Of a DNA stretch of 64,000 bases, positions 45,699 through 55,781 are shown one piece after another; position 1 is the first letter of the stretch; every line of letters starts with the position of its first letter. Source of the DNA: CBDBES01 sp965204465 (GTDB lineage Bacteria; Spirochaetota; Leptospiria; Turneriellales; CBDBES01). The stretch covers positions 496,001-560,000 of the forward strand of contig OZ241995.1 of assembly GCA_965204465.1 (NCBI GenBank), given 5' to 3'. The position numbers and the translations under genes were made by a program. Below the pieces are notes generated by a model. It was not told the DNA's origin and searched no databases. It worked only from the letters and a program-made list of their open reading frames with translations.

Positions 45699-46373
45699 TT
45701 ATGAATATTTATGGATCAAAAGAGTAAATTCACCTTTTTTACCGGCGCACCATTCTATTGCACTCGATATTTTGTCCAAAAATATTTCTTCATGTATCTT
45801 AGTCAACTCTCTTCCGATCAATATCTGCAAGTCTCCCCATACAGATAATATATTTTCCAGGCTTTTTTTCAATCTATGAACAGATTCATAAATGCAAACA
45901 CTTCCTTTAAAATCAATGTATTTCTTAAAGGTATTTTCCCTGCGGCCACTCTTTGAAGATAAGAAACCAAGAAATAAAAGAGGTTCAACAGGGAAGGGAG
46001 CAATACTAATTATACACGCCATTGCAGAAGCGCCAGGAATAGGGATCACTCTTATATTATTTTCCCAGCATTTTTTGATGAGATGATAACCAGGATCAGA
46101 TATCCTTGGCGTACCCGCGTCTGTTGTTAAAGAAACATCTTTATTTTTTTTTAATAATTCAATAATACCATTGGCAGAATTTTCTTCATTATATGAGTGA
46201 TAAGAAATGAATTTTGCTCTGCTTTTGATATCTAGCCTTTGCAGACAGGCTTTTAATTTACGAATATCTTCACATGCGATGAAATCTGTTTGTTGTAATT
46301 TATCCCTGGCATTCGGGGTAATATCTTTTACATTACCTATGGAAAGAGCAACAGAATATAGATTCCCAGCCAC
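45699..46373 (-). CDS. rsmI: RsmI, 16S rRNA 2'-O-ribose C1402 methyltransferase
   Basis: 224 residues. Methylates the ribose of C1402 in 16S rRNA with SAM. Motifs: NLYSVALSIGNVKDITPNA, DFIACEDIRK, LTTDAGTPRISDPG, IPIPGASAMACI and the VCIYESVHRL segment. Slightly short at the N-terminus compared with relatives, and with SIGN in place of the more common TPIGN, but otherwise complete. Middle gene of a DUF4015-rsmI-tsaD operon. Confidence 0.92.
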   Translation of the reverse strand: MAGNLYSVALSIGNVKDITPNARDKLQQTDFIACEDIRKLKACLQRLDIKSRAKFISYHSYNEENSANGIIELLKKNKDVSLTTDAGTPRISDPGYHLIKKCWENNIRVIPIPGASAMACIISIAPFPVEPLLFLGFLSSKSGRRENTFKKYIDFKGSVCIYESVHRLKKSLENILSVWGDLQILIGRELTKIHEEIFLDKISSAIEWCAGKKGEFTLLIHKYS

Positions 46374-46374
46374 T

Positions 46375-47607
46375 TTAATATCCTGAGCTGGATTTTGCTT
46401 TAACGAGATTTTGTTCTTCTATTTGGAATTCTGAGATCGCCTGAAAACTGAGATCATATTTATTTCTGGGATTCCATATGATCCACCCATCAGATTTTGC
46501 ATCTTTACAAGCAGATATTTGTCGTTTAATATATTTCTGCATGCTTAATCCGCTCTGCTTCAACTTCATTTTGAATCCCTGAATATATGCCACTACTCTA
46601 GTGTTTCCCACACGTTCTATAGTATTGGATGCTCCTTCTTTAACTGTACTATAAGGATTGGATATTCTAAAATCATCGTTGGTATAATGAGAAGGATATA
46701 GCATGGGATAAATGGTCTGTGTATATCTTGCAAAATTTTCTAATTTTTGTCCTATTGGATCATGTTGGTTCAATGTAATCCTGCCAAATACAGTTGCTGA
46801 AAGGTATACTCCATTTTTGCGAGCTATCTCATGAGACTTTAGTAAAATAGAATTGATTATTTTATATTTATGATCTAAAGGAAGCCTTAATAATTTTTTT
46901 GCATCTGCATAACGAATGTAATCTAATTGAATTTCTTGAAAGCCTTTCTTTGCAGACTCTTGAATAACAGATAATATTTGCTGCATATGGGCATTGCTTG
47001 GTTCTCTTTGTTGTAGGCCTCCTTCAAAAACAACGACTCTGGCTACCAGAAAAATTCCAGCCCTTTTAAGTATTTTGATGATCTCCAGAGGAATCATTTT
47101 ATCCTGCACATCCATTACAAAAGTATTTAACTGATATCTCCTGGCCTTTTCTATGAAATGAATGATCTTTTCTCTAGACCTGGATGTATTATTGGTTAGA
47201 TAAATACCACGGGTATAAATAGGTAAAAATACACTTTTGATCTTATTTTGATCATCTTTTAAAATATCTTTTTTAGACTGGTGATCTGGCTGAAAAGTTG
47301 TGGCATTGTAAGGATGATCATAGATGACTTTATTTTTTTTTGCATTAAAAGGATGGAACAGATCATCAAGTATAGATTTTTTTTCATCTTTACTTAAATA
47401 TTCTTCCCCTTTTTCTTTTTTTTCTATTTTTTGTATTCTGTATGATCCAGGGTTTAGATTTATATTTTCTACTTTCTTTTGTATCTTTAAAACAGGGTTT
47501 TGTTTTAGGTTTATTTCATTCCTAAAAGCAGGCGAATAAATACAGGTCATACTACTATAAAAGGAAAGAACTCCAGTGATCAATAGAAAATTATATTTTT
47601 TTTTCAT
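46375..47607 (-). CDS. DUF4015-type putative glycoside hydrolase, exported
   Basis: About 410 residues from ATG at 47605-47607, which gives a clean signal peptide (MKKKYNFLLITGVLSFYSSM); a TTG seven codons upstream is possible. A Lys-rich linker of about 120 residues leads to a domain with RGIYLTNNTSRSREKIIHFI, TFVMDVQDK, LVARVVVFEGG, FQEIQLDYIRYAD, LSATVFGRI, TIYPMLYPSHY and WIIWNPRNKYD. This is the DUF4015 pattern, a predicted TIM-barrel glycoside hydrolase common in spirochaetes and Firmicutes. Substrate unknown. First gene of the operon with rsmI and tsaD; the next gene starts 1 nt after its stop. Confidence 0.8.
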   Translation of the reverse strand: MKKKYNFLLITGVLSFYSSMTCIYSPAFRNEINLKQNPVLKIQKKVENINLNPGSYRIQKIEKKEKGEEYLSKDEKKSILDDLFHPFNAKKNKVIYDHPYNATTFQPDHQSKKDILKDDQNKIKSVFLPIYTRGIYLTNNTSRSREKIIHFIEKARRYQLNTFVMDVQDKMIPLEIIKILKRAGIFLVARVVVFEGGLQQREPSNAHMQQILSVIQESAKKGFQEIQLDYIRYADAKKLLRLPLDHKYKIINSILLKSHEIARKNGVYLSATVFGRITLNQHDPIGQKLENFARYTQTIYPMLYPSHYTNDDFRISNPYSTVKEGASNTIERVGNTRVVAYIQGFKMKLKQSGLSMQKYIKRQISACKDAKSDGWIIWNPRNKYDLSFQAISEFQIEEQNLVKAKSSSGY

Positions 47608-47705
47608 TCTAGTAGAGTATGTACACAATATATCGGATATTTTTTAAATAAATTTTACTTTATAAAAAACTTTTTTTATTCCGATGATCAAATAAGAGCA
47701 AAAAA

Positions 47706-48182
47706 ATGAATCTATTCCTATATCTGCTTTTAATAATATACCTGACAAATAGTATATTTCCTCAAGAAGAAAGAATGGAAAAAAATGGATCCAATATATC
47801 CCAGGAAAATATTTTACTTGATCTGGGCAATAGTCTATACAAAGAAAAACGTTTTAAAGACGCACTCAATATTTTTTTAGATTTTACTGATCTGTATCCT
47901 AACTCAACAAGAAAGAGTATTGCTCTTGAGAAAACAGGTATGATCTATGAAGAAGAACAGGAATATTATTTGGCCGCCATAACGTATCATAGACTCTATG
48001 AAAAATTAGGAGATACGAATAAGGGGCTTGATCATTATTTCAGAGAAGCCAGACTGTGGAATATTATGGGAGAGACTGAAAAAGCGGCTGCAATCTACCG
48101 ATCCATTATAAAAGTAGACCCTGCTTCCGATATAGCATATAAAGCACAAAAACAAATTGATATTTTAAACCTGTTTCAGTAA
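47706..48182 (+). CDS. Exported TPR-repeat protein
   Basis: 158 residues. A short signal peptide (LFLYLLLIIYLTNSIF) is followed by about three tetratricopeptide units: NILLDLGNSLYKEKRFKDAL, IALEKTGMIYEEEQEYYLA and REARLWNIMGETEKAAAIYR. Likely a periplasmic or lipid-free adaptor for protein contacts; resembles YbgF/BamD-like helpers only in general. First of a same-strand run with rpiB. Confidence 0.7.
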   Translation: MNLFLYLLLIIYLTNSIFPQEERMEKNGSNISQENILLDLGNSLYKEKRFKDALNIFLDFTDLYPNSTRKSIALEKTGMIYEEEQEYYLAAITYHRLYEKLGDTNKGLDHYFREARLWNIMGETEKAAAIYRSIIKVDPASDIAYKAQKQIDILNLFQ

Positions 48183-48261
48183 TGGTCTACCAAAACTCTT
48201 AAAATATAATATGGTTTAAAGACTGGTCCAAAATATATTTATTGAAATAGGAGAAGGCATT

Positions 48262-48693
48262 ATGAGTATAGGAATTTCTTGTGATCATGCGGCTTATGAA
48301 TTAAAAGAATTCATAAAATTGAATCTGGCAGATCGTGATCTTTTGGATTTTGGATGCGACTCTACTGAATCCGTTGACTATCCTGATTATATTGGGGAAA
48401 TGTGCATGGAGTTGCAGAAAAATAAATTCGATAGGGGAATCGCTCTATGTGGATCAGGAATTGGAGCATCTATCATGGCAAATCGTTTTAAAGGCATTCG
48501 GGCTGCGATCTGTCATAATATGGAATCTGCTAAAATGTCGCGAAGGCATAATAATGCTAATGTTCTTGTTATGGGATCCAGAGTGGTATTGAAAGAAAAT
48601 GTTCTTGAGATTATTCATTCTTTTTTAGAAGAAAGTTTTGAAGGCGGAAGGCATCAAAGGAGAATCGATAAAATTGATAAAATATCTGAATAG
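48262..48693 (+). CDS. rpiB: RpiB, ribose 5-phosphate isomerase B
   Basis: 143 residues with AGGAGAAGG before the ATG. Interconverts ribose 5-phosphate and ribulose 5-phosphate. Motifs: ISCDHAAYELKEFI, DFGCDSTESVDYPDY, the catalytic Cys in ALCGSGIGASIMANRFKGIRA, and RRHNNANVLVMGSRV. The last 20 nt overlap the start of the next gene. Confidence 0.95.
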   Translation: MSIGISCDHAAYELKEFIKLNLADRDLLDFGCDSTESVDYPDYIGEMCMELQKNKFDRGIALCGSGIGASIMANRFKGIRAAICHNMESAKMSRRHNNANVLVMGSRVVLKENVLEIIHSFLEESFEGGRHQRRIDKIDKISE

Positions 48694-50398
48694 TATATTA
48701 TTTCTATTATTTGTATCTACCCCCTTACAAGCAAATTCTATTTCTTCTATGGAATGGGGTACTGAAAAATATCCTTTTAGTTATTCTCAAAAAAGAAATA
48801 TTGATATAAACGTGGAAAAAAAAAATGAAAGAATTTTGATCAAGAGGGTACCCTATTTTTTAAATACAATAGAGTCTTTACGAAGTATTCATCTTTCTTT
48901 TGAAAAAGAATACGGATTTAAAAGATCATCATTGTTTCCTTTAAAAGGGAATCCGAATGTGATCAAGCTGGATTACAGAAAAAGAAGATTTTTAGATTCC
49001 ATTGGATATGCAGCCAGTTTTGAAAAAAAGGAACATAAAATATGGATCAAACCTCCGGATGATCTTTTTTTAAACCAGAATACTTTTGTAGATAAATTCT
49101 CTGTTTTTTTAATAGTTAGACCCTATATTTTGCACAATGACCCTGTGATCTTTCAGAAAACCGTTTTTCTGGGAGGCAAGAAATATGGGATAGACTGTAT
49201 TTTGAAAAAAGGGAGGGTTATTTTTAGATTCCATCATTTATTTTGGAGAAATAGTGATTCCATACCGGTCATTAAAATAAGATCCAAGGAAAGGCTTAAA
49301 AAGAATCAATTTACAAAAATAATGCTTCGTTATCAGGCAAACAATGGAAAATTAACTTTATTCTTAGATTCTAAAGAACAAGAGGTTCTCTATTTAACTC
49401 ATGATTTTTTGCCACAGGGAAGACCAATGTTACTAAAATTTGCTCAACAGGATTCTTCTTTGATCATGATAGGTAAAAATTTCATCGGAGCATTGGATGA
49501 AATCATCTTTAGTAATGAATTCTTACCATTACAGTTGAGTACTTTGACCTACGGAATGTTAAAGAGAGATAAAAATACTTTTATGCAAAGTTCTGCAGAA
49601 ATACTAAGCAAGAGATATTCTCTTTCTTTTTCCCAAAGTGATCTTTCCAAGGTTGTTTATAGATCTTATGAACCTGAAGGTAGCAGGATTATTTTTTATA
49701 TTCGATATGCAGATAAATTCTTCCCTGAAAATGCTACAGAAGAGAGTCTTCCTTTTATAAAACTATACTCTAAAAAAAAGAAAGAAAATTTTACGGAATT
49801 GCTGACCCATTCATTTTTAGGAGTTGGTAAGGCAAAATATTTTCAATGGAAGGCAGTTCTTTATCCAGATCCATCCGGAGAAAATTCTCCTGTATTGGAA
49901 GAAGTGATCGTACAGTATAAAAACAACCCCCCCCCCTCATCTCCCCACGATCTACAATTAGCTCATGTAGACCAAAATGGAATTACGATTCAATTTCTTA
50001 GAAACTCAGAGAAAGATGTTTTATCTGGTGGTAGGTATCATGTCTATTACGGTATCCAAAAAGATAAACCCTTGGGAGTGATCCGATATTTATCATTTAA
50101 GGATCAGCAGAAAGAAACGATCAATGATATCCATTCCATTCAAGCAGACGATATCCAGCTACAGAATCTACAAATATCTAAAAATAAAATTCAGGTAACG
50201 ATCAATAATGAAATGATCCGCAAGAATATGATCTATACATCAGATAAGCCTCCTTTGATATATGAATACCCCCTTTTAAAAGAGAACATTCCTTTTTATT
50301 TTTGGGTGACTGCCTGCGATAGCTCTTATACCGAAAATCCAGAGCACTCAGATCATGAATCAAAACCATCAAACTATATTATTGTTAGATCAGAATAG
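48674..50398 (+). CDS. Exported LamG-like protein of unknown function
   Basis: 575 residues if started at TTG 48674. I prefer this to the TTG at 48638 because AGGAGA lies 10 nt before it and it opens exactly at a signal peptide (IKYLNSILFLLFVSTPLQA). The gene starts inside the end of rpiB. Residues about 100-280 look like a LamG/concanavalin-like fold (SFEKKEHKIWIKPPDDL, FVDKFSVFLIVRPY, GRVIFRFHHLFW, FTKIMLRYQANNGKLTLFLD, FIGALDEIIFSNE), followed by a fibronectin-like part (PPPSSPHDLQLAHVDQNGI). Periplasmic or surface location inferred. The sulfatase gene follows after 11 nt. Confidence 0.6.
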   Translation: MIKYLNSILFLLFVSTPLQANSISSMEWGTEKYPFSYSQKRNIDINVEKKNERILIKRVPYFLNTIESLRSIHLSFEKEYGFKRSSLFPLKGNPNVIKLDYRKRRFLDSIGYAASFEKKEHKIWIKPPDDLFLNQNTFVDKFSVFLIVRPYILHNDPVIFQKTVFLGGKKYGIDCILKKGRVIFRFHHLFWRNSDSIPVIKIRSKERLKKNQFTKIMLRYQANNGKLTLFLDSKEQEVLYLTHDFLPQGRPMLLKFAQQDSSLIMIGKNFIGALDEIIFSNEFLPLQLSTLTYGMLKRDKNTFMQSSAEILSKRYSLSFSQSDLSKVVYRSYEPEGSRIIFYIRYADKFFPENATEESLPFIKLYSKKKKENFTELLTHSFLGVGKAKYFQWKAVLYPDPSGENSPVLEEVIVQYKNNPPPSSPHDLQLAHVDQNGITIQFLRNSEKDVLSGGRYHVYYGIQKDKPLGVIRYLSFKDQQKETINDIHSIQADDIQLQNLQISKNKIQVTINNEMIRKNMIYTSDKPPLIYEYPLLKENIPFYFWVTACDSSYTENPEHSDHESKPSNYIIVRSE

Positions 50399-50409
50399 AT
50401 ACTATCTCT

Positions 50410-52398
50410 ATGGCCACGGATCCAGATCAAAATAACTTTGAAAAAAGTCCTTGGCTAAAAGATGAATATACGACTCGTTTTTCTCCTATTGATCTGGGTT
50501 TTTTATTTGGGATAACCATTCCAATTCTTATATTTCTTATTAGTCTTAAATGGCAAAGAGTCAGTCTCTACGGCAATCTGGAAGAATTTGAAGGGATCCT
50601 TAATCTATTTCAATCAGATATTCTATTCTATCTATTTTTTACTTCTTTTGGTTTGGGAATGATAGGCATGGGGAGTACCCTTAAAAAAAGACTCTCCATA
50701 TTTATTTTACTGCATTTACTTTCTTTGACCATTATTTTTTTAGAAATGTCAGCGCATAACTATTATATGATAACCGGAACTATTTTAGAATTTGATGTGA
50801 TCGAATATTTTATTTATAATTGGAATCAGTTGAGTACGGTTATTGAGGGCTCTACAGACAAAACAAGTTTTTTTTTATTGGCTCTTTTTATTTTCATCAC
50901 TATCATTTTTCCGTGGGTAGTTTCTACTTTTATTTTATTCTTACGCCAAAAAAAAAGTGACTTTATCTATAAGAACATATCATTTAAAAACAGAATTTAT
51001 TTTTTGGGAATGAGTCTTTTATTTTTATCTATCATAGTCTTTTCTGAAATATATAGCAGAAATAACCATTTTGCCAGAAACTTCGTTTTGAATATAGCCT
51101 ATTCTTATGTAGAATCCTTTTTGCTTCCTAAGAATGACAAAAAAGAAACATGGAAAAGACCCTTGAATACTTATTTAAAGAAATATAAAGGTAGCAAAAA
51201 TAGAAATTTTGTATTGATCGTATTAGAAAGCACCAGAGCAGATGCCACTACAGTGTACAATAAAAAATTAAATACCACTCCTTTTTTGGAACAGATTGCA
51301 AAGAAAAGTTTTGTGGTGCAAAATGCCTATTCCTTACTTCCCCATACTTCAAAATGCCTGGTTTCCATTCATTGTGGAATAGACCCCTTGCCATCTATCT
51401 CCATGGAAGAAGCACAACCGGGAGGCATGCCTTCAAAATGTTTACCCTCTCTTTTAAATGAGAAAGGATATAAAACTGCTTTTTTTCAAACAGCAACAGA
51501 ACATTTTGAGAATAGAAGAGGATTGATTCAAAATATTGGATATAGAGAATTTTTCCCCGGAAATACATTACCAAAAGAAAATTATGAAAAGACGAATTAC
51601 TTTGGATATGAAGATAAAATTTTACTCTCTCCTTCTAAATGGTGGCATAAAAAAAGACTCAAAGAAGCGCCAGATCAACCATTCATGGTTGGATATCTAA
51701 CAAATCTTTCTCATCATAATTACACACTCCCAAAGACCCACAGGCGTAAATGGTTTCATCCAAATGACTTTTATGATCAATATTTGAATACGGTTCATTA
51801 TGTGGATAACTTTTTAAGACTACTCATAAAGCAATATAAAGAGCTAGGAATTTATAAAAATACTGTATTCATTTTTATTGCCGATCATGGAGAAGCATTC
51901 AATGAACATGGGATATATGGTCATAGTAATCTCTTATATAGGGAAGCATTACATATACCTTTTATTATTCATGACCCTTTGCGATTTAAGAGAGGCTTTG
52001 AAACCAACAGGATGGCCCATCAACCAGATGTATTACCCACTACACTGCATTTATTGGGTTTTCACATTGAAAATAATACATACAGAGGTATAAATATTTT
52101 TAAAAAGAAGCATAATGATTTTTTTTATGCCAGCTGTTGGAATGAAAGAAGATGCATTGGCCGGTTTGATCAAAAACATAAATATATTCATTTTTTTGAT
52201 AGAAAGAGTGATGCATTTTATGACCTCATGAAAGATAGAGAAGAAAAGCAGAACATAATTTATAATCTCAAAGATATTAAAAAATGGAGAGAGTCTGTTT
52301 TAAAATGGCATGGTAAGATCAAAGATTTCTATGATCTTCCGCCGCAGAAAAGAGGTAAGACTTCCCAGACCAAAACAAATGATTTGAATAAAGGATGA
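50410..52398 (+). CDS. Membrane sulfatase-family protein (phosphoethanolamine/phosphoglycerol transferase type)
   Basis: 662 residues. Five or so N-terminal membrane segments (residues about 27-220: LGFLFGITIPILIFLISL, ILFYLFFTSFGLGMIGMG, FFLLALFIFITIIFPWVV, IYFLGMSLLFLSIIVF) are followed by an extracytoplasmic alkaline-phosphatase-superfamily domain: FVLIVLESTRADAT with the first metal ligand, the probable nucleophile Thr in LLPHTSKC, FIFIADHGEAFNEHG and YGHSNLLYREALHIPF. The layout matches LtaS/EptA-like enzymes that move phosphoglycerol or phosphoethanolamine onto surface glycolipids, and lipid A modification is plausible. Third gene of the rpiB run. Confidence 0.8.
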   Translation: MATDPDQNNFEKSPWLKDEYTTRFSPIDLGFLFGITIPILIFLISLKWQRVSLYGNLEEFEGILNLFQSDILFYLFFTSFGLGMIGMGSTLKKRLSIFILLHLLSLTIIFLEMSAHNYYMITGTILEFDVIEYFIYNWNQLSTVIEGSTDKTSFFLLALFIFITIIFPWVVSTFILFLRQKKSDFIYKNISFKNRIYFLGMSLLFLSIIVFSEIYSRNNHFARNFVLNIAYSYVESFLLPKNDKKETWKRPLNTYLKKYKGSKNRNFVLIVLESTRADATTVYNKKLNTTPFLEQIAKKSFVVQNAYSLLPHTSKCLVSIHCGIDPLPSISMEEAQPGGMPSKCLPSLLNEKGYKTAFFQTATEHFENRRGLIQNIGYREFFPGNTLPKENYEKTNYFGYEDKILLSPSKWWHKKRLKEAPDQPFMVGYLTNLSHHNYTLPKTHRRKWFHPNDFYDQYLNTVHYVDNFLRLLIKQYKELGIYKNTVFIFIADHGEAFNEHGIYGHSNLLYREALHIPFIIHDPLRFKRGFETNRMAHQPDVLPTTLHLLGFHIENNTYRGINIFKKKHNDFFYASCWNERRCIGRFDQKHKYIHFFDRKSDAFYDLMKDREEKQNIIYNLKDIKKWRESVLKWHGKIKDFYDLPPQKRGKTSQTKTNDLNKG

Positions 52399-52473
52399 TC
52401 ATGAATAGTTTAACCAAGAGGCATCTATTCACGACCATTCCAAAATATCTGCATTTGAAAAAAAGCAGTTTTA

Positions 52474-53352
52474 TTAAAAAGAATAGGCTAAGCCAAAGGA
52501 AATAACCGTTTTAAAAAGCGGTTGATCTACTTGTTGTCCTTCGCTTTCTCTATCTGCAACCTGCTTTGCTTCTTCCGGAAAGAACCTAAAGCCAAATAAA
52601 ACAGATAATGATATTGAGAGCCCATCCCAAATATTATAAGAACCCGCAAGGTCCAGGTCTAAATGGATCAGATCATCCTCATCACTCCCTAAATAGGGAT
52701 ATCTCCAAAAACCAGCCAGTAGGCTGGGAGTAAAAGTAAATTGAGATACTTCAAATTCATGGCTAATGTCAACAGATGTATATACATAAGCACTTCCTAC
52801 GCCGTCCGAAAGGTTATTATCCGCAAAGTAAACATTGACCCCGGGACTCAAGAGTACGGGTGCATGATAACCCAGATAAAGCTCTGGATAAGTACCACCT
52901 ACGGCGGGGTAGATATATAGAATTGCCCCTCCGCTGAAGTCACCTAGCCAGTTATTGTAACTATAATCTATGGTAAGATTCAATTCATCTTTTCCTTCGA
53001 GACCTACGAGAGGAGCTTCGATATCTTCGCCGCCGCTACGCTCTGATAGCGCAAAGGCTCCCCATAGGTCCAATGTGAGCCCTGGAATAGGAGTATAAAG
53101 AGTTATTTCCGGCATTACCGAGAATGCGTCATTGAAAACACCTTCATTCTTATCATCGAATGCAAACTTATTGCTGTAAACGTCCACTCCTCTCCAATAA
53201 TAAGTTGTGCCGAAGTTCAGATATACATCTACAATTGTAGAATCCTCCGAATTTTCCTCTGTTTTGGTTCCAAAGTCATTTTGGGCCATGATAGAGAAAT
53301 TATACATTAATATAATCCCCCCTAATATCATAAATAGATTTAATTTTCTCAT
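52474..53352 (-). CDS. Outer-membrane beta-barrel protein
   Basis: 292 residues. A signal peptide (LFMILGGIILMYNFSIMAQ) is followed by alternating hydrophobic strands with aromatic ends (VDVYLNFGTTYYWRGVDVY, LTIDYSYNNWLGDFSGGAILYIYP, LDLDLAGSYNIWDGLSISLSVLFGF) and a C-terminal Phe (SFGLAYSF), the usual barrel-assembly signal. The YYWRGVD opening resembles the Gcw_chp/TIGR02001 group of Gram-negative proteins. Function unknown. Richer in GC than its neighbours. No operon partner. Confidence 0.7.
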   Translation of the reverse strand: MRKLNLFMILGGIILMYNFSIMAQNDFGTKTEENSEDSTIVDVYLNFGTTYYWRGVDVYSNKFAFDDKNEGVFNDAFSVMPEITLYTPIPGLTLDLWGAFALSERSGGEDIEAPLVGLEGKDELNLTIDYSYNNWLGDFSGGAILYIYPAVGGTYPELYLGYHAPVLLSPGVNVYFADNNLSDGVGSAYVYTSVDISHEFEVSQFTFTPSLLAGFWRYPYLGSDEDDLIHLDLDLAGSYNIWDGLSISLSVLFGFRFFPEEAKQVADRESEGQQVDQPLFKTVISFGLAYSF

Positions 53353-53631
53353 TTTTTCACCTCATATTAAAAATTTTTCCTTCCTTGATCAAGCAACGAA
53401 GGAAAGTATTGACCAAATTCTAAAACAGAAGAAGCGCAATTTAGTAGTTTTTTAAAAGACTAAGAAACCAATATTCTTCTGCTGCGAATTATACCATAAT
53501 ATAGCAAATAATATGCCATCGAAATTTATAAAGACTATAGATAAATGTATATATTATGTATAGAAAATATATTTTTTTTATAGTTTTCATACGAAAAGGG
53601 AATCCATAGCTAAGTAGAATACAAGATTGCT

Positions 53632-54957
53632 CTAACTTACCCCTATTTGATGATGCTCTATTTCGAATTTCTGAAGTTCTTTTTTGTCATATATGTTTCG
53701 TGAATCGAATATGATCGGATTTTTTAGACGTTTTTTAACTTGGGTAATGTCTAAAAAGTAGAATTCTTTCCATTCTGTGAGCAGCAAAAGAGCATCCGCA
53801 TCATTTAAGCAATCATATTTATTTTCACAAAGGAATAAATTTTTATTTCTCCCCAGATCAATTTTTTTCACATTTTCCATCGCCTTTGGATCGTAAGCAA
53901 AGATATGCGCTCCTTTTTTCAGGAGCTCTCTTATGGTAATGATTGCCGCAGATTCTCTAATATCATCTGTATTTGGCTTAAATGTTAACCCCCAGACAGC
54001 AAATTTTTTCCGATCCAGTTTATTTTTAAACCGGGCCGATACCTTATGCACCAGGATCAATTTTTGGCGATTGTTCACTTCTTCAACTGCCTTCAATAAG
54101 CTTGATTCATAATGATTTTCTTTTGATTGATGTAATAAAGACTGAATATCTTTTGGGAAACAGCTGCCTCCATAACCTAGTCCGGGATAAATAAAATGAT
54201 AACCAATCCTTTTATCAGAGCCAATCCCTATACGAACCTTATTGATATCTGCCCCCACTTTTTCTGAAATATTCGCAATTTCATTGATAAAACTGATCTT
54301 TGTGGCTAAAAAAGCATTGGATGCGTATTTAGTCAATTCAGCACTAGCCTCATCCATTATAATGAATCGGTCATGATTTCTAATAAATGGCTGGTATAAC
54401 TGTTGGATCAATTTCACAGAATCATCATCACGGCTGCCAATGATAACTCTGTCTGGCCGCATGAAGTTTTCTACCGCTGCGCCTTCTTTTAAGAACTCTG
54501 GATTAGAAACAACTGTATAATGAAAATTGACCTCTCTCTTTTTTATTTCTTTTTGTATGATCTTGTGGATCAATTTAGTCGTTCCTACTGGCGCTGTTGA
54601 CTTATTTACTACGATCAGATCAGAAGATATATTTTGACCGATCTGTTTTGCGGCTGTTTTAACATATTCCAGGTTAGAGGAACCATTTTTGCCCATTGGG
54701 GTATCAACAGTAATGAATGCAATATCGGATGAATGCAATATCTCTTTTAGGGAAGTAGTAAAATGAAGATTTCCATTTCTCTTATTTTTACGAACCAGTT
54801 CTTCCAGACCAGGCTCGTAAATAGGAATGACTCCTTGATTTAGTAGTCTTATTTTTTTTGGATTTATGTCTACACAGTTTACTCTATTGCCAAACTCTGC
54901 AAAGCATGCCCCCGTTACCAAACCAACATAACCTGTTCCTATGATACAAATATCCAT
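53632..54957 (-). CDS. ugd: UDP-glucose 6-dehydrogenase
   Basis: 441 residues. Oxidises UDP-glucose to UDP-glucuronate with two NAD. The Rossmann start MDICIIGTGYVGLVTGACFAE, VDINPKKI, VDTPMGKNGSSNLEYV, STAPVGTT, NPEFLKEGAAVENFMRPDRVIIG, SNAFLATKISFINEIA, and the catalytic Cys in GYGGSCFPKD are all present, with the WGLTFKPNTDDIRESAA region in the C-terminal domain. UDP-GlcA feeds surface polysaccharide synthesis, though no glycosyltransferase cluster lies beside it. It starts 2 nt after the stop of the upstream unknown gene. Confidence 0.95.
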   Translation of the reverse strand: MDICIIGTGYVGLVTGACFAEFGNRVNCVDINPKKIRLLNQGVIPIYEPGLEELVRKNKRNGNLHFTTSLKEILHSSDIAFITVDTPMGKNGSSNLEYVKTAAKQIGQNISSDLIVVNKSTAPVGTTKLIHKIIQKEIKKREVNFHYTVVSNPEFLKEGAAVENFMRPDRVIIGSRDDDSVKLIQQLYQPFIRNHDRFIIMDEASAELTKYASNAFLATKISFINEIANISEKVGADINKVRIGIGSDKRIGYHFIYPGLGYGGSCFPKDIQSLLHQSKENHYESSLLKAVEEVNNRQKLILVHKVSARFKNKLDRKKFAVWGLTFKPNTDDIRESAAIITIRELLKKGAHIFAYDPKAMENVKKIDLGRNKNLFLCENKYDCLNDADALLLLTEWKEFYFLDITQVKKRLKNPIIFDSRNIYDKKELQKFEIEHHQIGVS

Positions 54958-54959
54958 AT

Positions 54960-55781
54960 TTATAAAATTTTCAGAATATCAGTAAGTATTTTTTTATTCT
55001 CAGCCTTGCCTAATATATTTTTTAACTGAGATATTTCTTCTATTTTTTTAATTTCAGCCTTTATGAATATTGCATTTTCCTCAAAGAAAGGATCATAACC
55101 AAGATACATGAATTTAGGTATTTTTATTTTAGATAGTTTGTTGTCTATCTCTTTTTTCATGGCAGTATAAGCTGGATATTTCACCTTATGAAGAATACGT
55201 TTATAATGGCGATTTAGAAAAAAAAGGCCTTCTTTGGTAATTTTATTGGTTATGTTCTGTATTTCTTTTAAGAAAATATTTCTCTGTTCATAAGACATAT
55301 CCGCTAAATGATCTAAAATTTCTTTAGCTATGTTATTTTTTATATAAGGCTTTAAAAGAAAATTTGCCAATTGTTCTAAAAATTTTGTATCTATATCAGA
55401 TAAAGCAATCAAAATAGAAACAGGAATATTTTTCTCCAGAAATATTTTCTTCAATACAGGTCTTAAAGATGTGATCCTTTCTAATTCTTTTTTACTTTTT
55501 GCAGATACAGGCATACCATAGGCTTCTAATATAATATTTAATTCTTCCTCTAAGAATACAGAACTTACTCTTATAAAGTAATCTGAAAATTCTATCTTAT
55601 CTTTAAAAGGAAACATCCCAAAGATACTTTTCCATTCACTCATTGTTGGGAAATGATCTATTTGGATCAAATTCTTTGATCTAAAATTTCTGGGATGGAT
55701 GGGGATATGATCATAATTTTCATACTCTAAAAAGACCTCACTCGCGAAAGGATTTGGATGATTTTTAAGCCTTATATTCAT
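54960..55781 (-). CDS. Cytoplasmic protein of unknown function, co-transcribed with ugd
   Basis: 273 residues, no signal peptide or membrane segment. Mostly helical and Lys/Ile-rich, for example FLEEELNIILEAYGMPVSAKSKKELERI (residues about 75-103) and ISILIALSDIDTKFLEQLANFLLKPYIK. A helix-turn-helix or ParB-like middle is conceivable but not shown. The stop is 2 nt from the ugd start, so a shared transcript is likely. Typical AT-rich core-gene composition. Confidence 0.6.
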   Translation of the reverse strand: MNIRLKNHPNPFASEVFLEYENYDHIPIHPRNFRSKNLIQIDHFPTMSEWKSIFGMFPFKDKIEFSDYFIRVSSVFLEEELNIILEAYGMPVSAKSKKELERITSLRPVLKKIFLEKNIPVSILIALSDIDTKFLEQLANFLLKPYIKNNIAKEILDHLADMSYEQRNIFLKEIQNITNKITKEGLFFLNRHYKRILHKVKYPAYTAMKKEIDNKLSKIKIPKFMYLGYDPFFEENAIFIKAEIKKIEEISQLKNILGKAENKKILTDILKIL